This document shows, piece by piece, positions 6,456-7,084 of a stretch of DNA of 7,084 nt. The stretch is from an uncultured Lachnospiraceae bacterium (GTDB lineage: Bacteria > Bacillota > Clostridia > Lachnospirales > Lachnospiraceae): positions 1 through 7,084 of the forward strand of contig CADCQU010000078.1 in the NCBI GenBank assembly GCA_902803635.1. Direction: 5' to 3'. The notes under the pieces were generated by a model that had not been told where the DNA came from, did no database searches, and saw only the letters and a program-made list of their open reading frames with translations. A program made the translations under genes and the position numbers. Every line of letters starts with the position of its first letter. The first letter of the stretch is position 1.

Positions 6456-7084
6456 ATGAGCATCACAATCGGCATTGACCTTGGGACGTCCACGACGGAA
6501 GCTGCGATTTTTCGCGATGGGAAAAAGGAACTGATCCCGAATCCGGACGGCCGAATCATCACGCCGTCCGCAATCGGGCTTGACGAGAGCGGAAACTGGG
6601 TGGTCGGCGAGAGAGCCAAAGCCCAGTATCTGTTGTTCCCTGAAAAAACGGCGATGGAGGTGAAGCGGAAGACGGGGACAGACGAGACCGTCCGGCTCGG
6701 CCACACCGAGTATGCTCCCGTGGAACTCCAGGCGAAGCTCCTTGCCTATGTGCGAGCCTATGCCTCGGCGTATTTGGAGGCAAATGTCGACCGCGCCGTC
6801 ATTTCCGTGCCTGCCTATTTTAATGATATTCAGCGGCGCGAGACGATCCTCGCTGGCGAGATGGCAGGCTTCTCGGTGGAACGAATCCTAAATGAGCCGA
6901 CCGCTGCGGCACTCAGTTATGGTCTTGACCATATGGAGGAGGAGAGCCATATCCTTGTCTACGACCTCGGCGGCGGGACATTTGACGTGACCCTCCTCGA
7001 AATGTTCGAGGGCGTTCTGGAGGTGAAGGCCTCCGGCGGCGACAACCAACTCGGCGGCAAAGATTTCGACGAGCTTTTGATGGA
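6456..7084 (+). CDS. hscC: HscC-type Hsp70 chaperone, N-terminal ATPase part, cut by right edge
   Basis: The 209 visible residues are the first half of an Hsp70 nucleotide-binding domain. Seen: phosphate loop 1 GIDLGTSTTEAAIF (6-19), the catalytic lysine in MEVKRKTG (K70), VISVPAYFND (115-124), NEPTAAALSYGL (147-158) and phosphate loop 2 YDLGGGTFDV (169-178). GDNQLGGKDFD (195-205) carries Asn197 where DnaK has the autophosphorylated Thr199. This GDN-x-LGG form, the loop between the two phosphate motifs and the RLG insert after KRK resemble E. coli HscC from memory more than DnaK, hence the symbol. HscC-type proteins are specialised Hsp70s with narrow substrate ranges that work with J-domain partners. 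AGGAGG (6444-6449) lies six bases before the ATG. The gene starts 46 bp after the GrpE-like gene and is almost certainly co-transcribed with it. The substrate-binding domain is outside the window. Confidence 0.9.
   Translation, partial: MSITIGIDLGTSTTEAAIFRDGKKELIPNPDGRIITPSAIGLDESGNWVVGERAKAQYLLFPEKTAMEVKRKTGTDETVRLGHTEYAPVELQAKLLAYVRAYASAYLEANVDRAVISVPAYFNDIQRRETILAGEMAGFSVERILNEPTAAALSYGLDHMEEESHILVYDLGGGTFDVTLLEMFEGVLEVKASGGDNQLGGKDFDELLM

Noticed and set aside
6201..6704. 167-codon leftward frame containing HPERSEGS
   Set aside because: HPERSEGS is the translation of the intergenic repeat; the rest is antisense to the GrpE-like and Hsp70 genes.

Overview
The window reads as accessory chromosomal DNA of a bacterium with about 50-55% G+C by eye, strong AGGAGG-type ribosome binding sites and sigma-70/sigma-A-type promoters. 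Three things suggest a Firmicutes-like host, possibly Negativicutes (Selenomonas relatives): an AAA-ATPase-like/PD-(D/E)XK protein of the DUF1703 type, an HscC-type Hsp70, and an intergenic repeat starting GTCATTCTGAGCGAAGCGAAG. This assignment is an inference; no rRNA or marker gene is present.

Layout. Positions 1-126 (minus strand) hold the first 42 codons of an unrecognised gene that runs off the left edge. Positions 127-771 are a divergent intergenic region. It holds a 14-bp palindrome in the leader of the leftward gene, a compound inverted-repeat element (388-522), a hairpin plus a perfect 10-bp tandem repeat (625-669), and a near-consensus promoter (682-710). Positions 772-3399 encode an 875-residue STAND/NB-ARC-type NTPase with an unrecognised N-terminal domain and C-terminal TPR-like helices. 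A structured 260-bp gap follows, with a 17-bp stem hairpin and small palindromes. Positions 3660-5399 encode a DUF1703-type protein: an AAA-like ATPase fused to a PD-(D/E)XK nuclease-like domain. After a gap of about 100 bp with its own candidate promoter come a 301-residue coiled-coil protein with a GrpE-like C-terminal domain (5504-6409) and, 46 bp later, the N-terminal 209 residues of an HscC-type Hsp70 (from 6456, cut by the right edge).

How the genes may work together. The GrpE-like protein and the Hsp70 are most simply a dedicated nucleotide-exchange factor/chaperone pair in one transcription unit. The STAND NTPase and the DUF1703 protein have architectures common in conflict or defence-type accessory regions. 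Each seems to have its own upstream signals, so they are neighbours rather than clear operon partners. Whether all four form one system (sensor NTPase, nuclease-like ATPase, specialised Hsp70 machine) cannot be decided from this window. Their adjacency is the most interesting point and can be tested by comparing neighbourhoods in other genomes.
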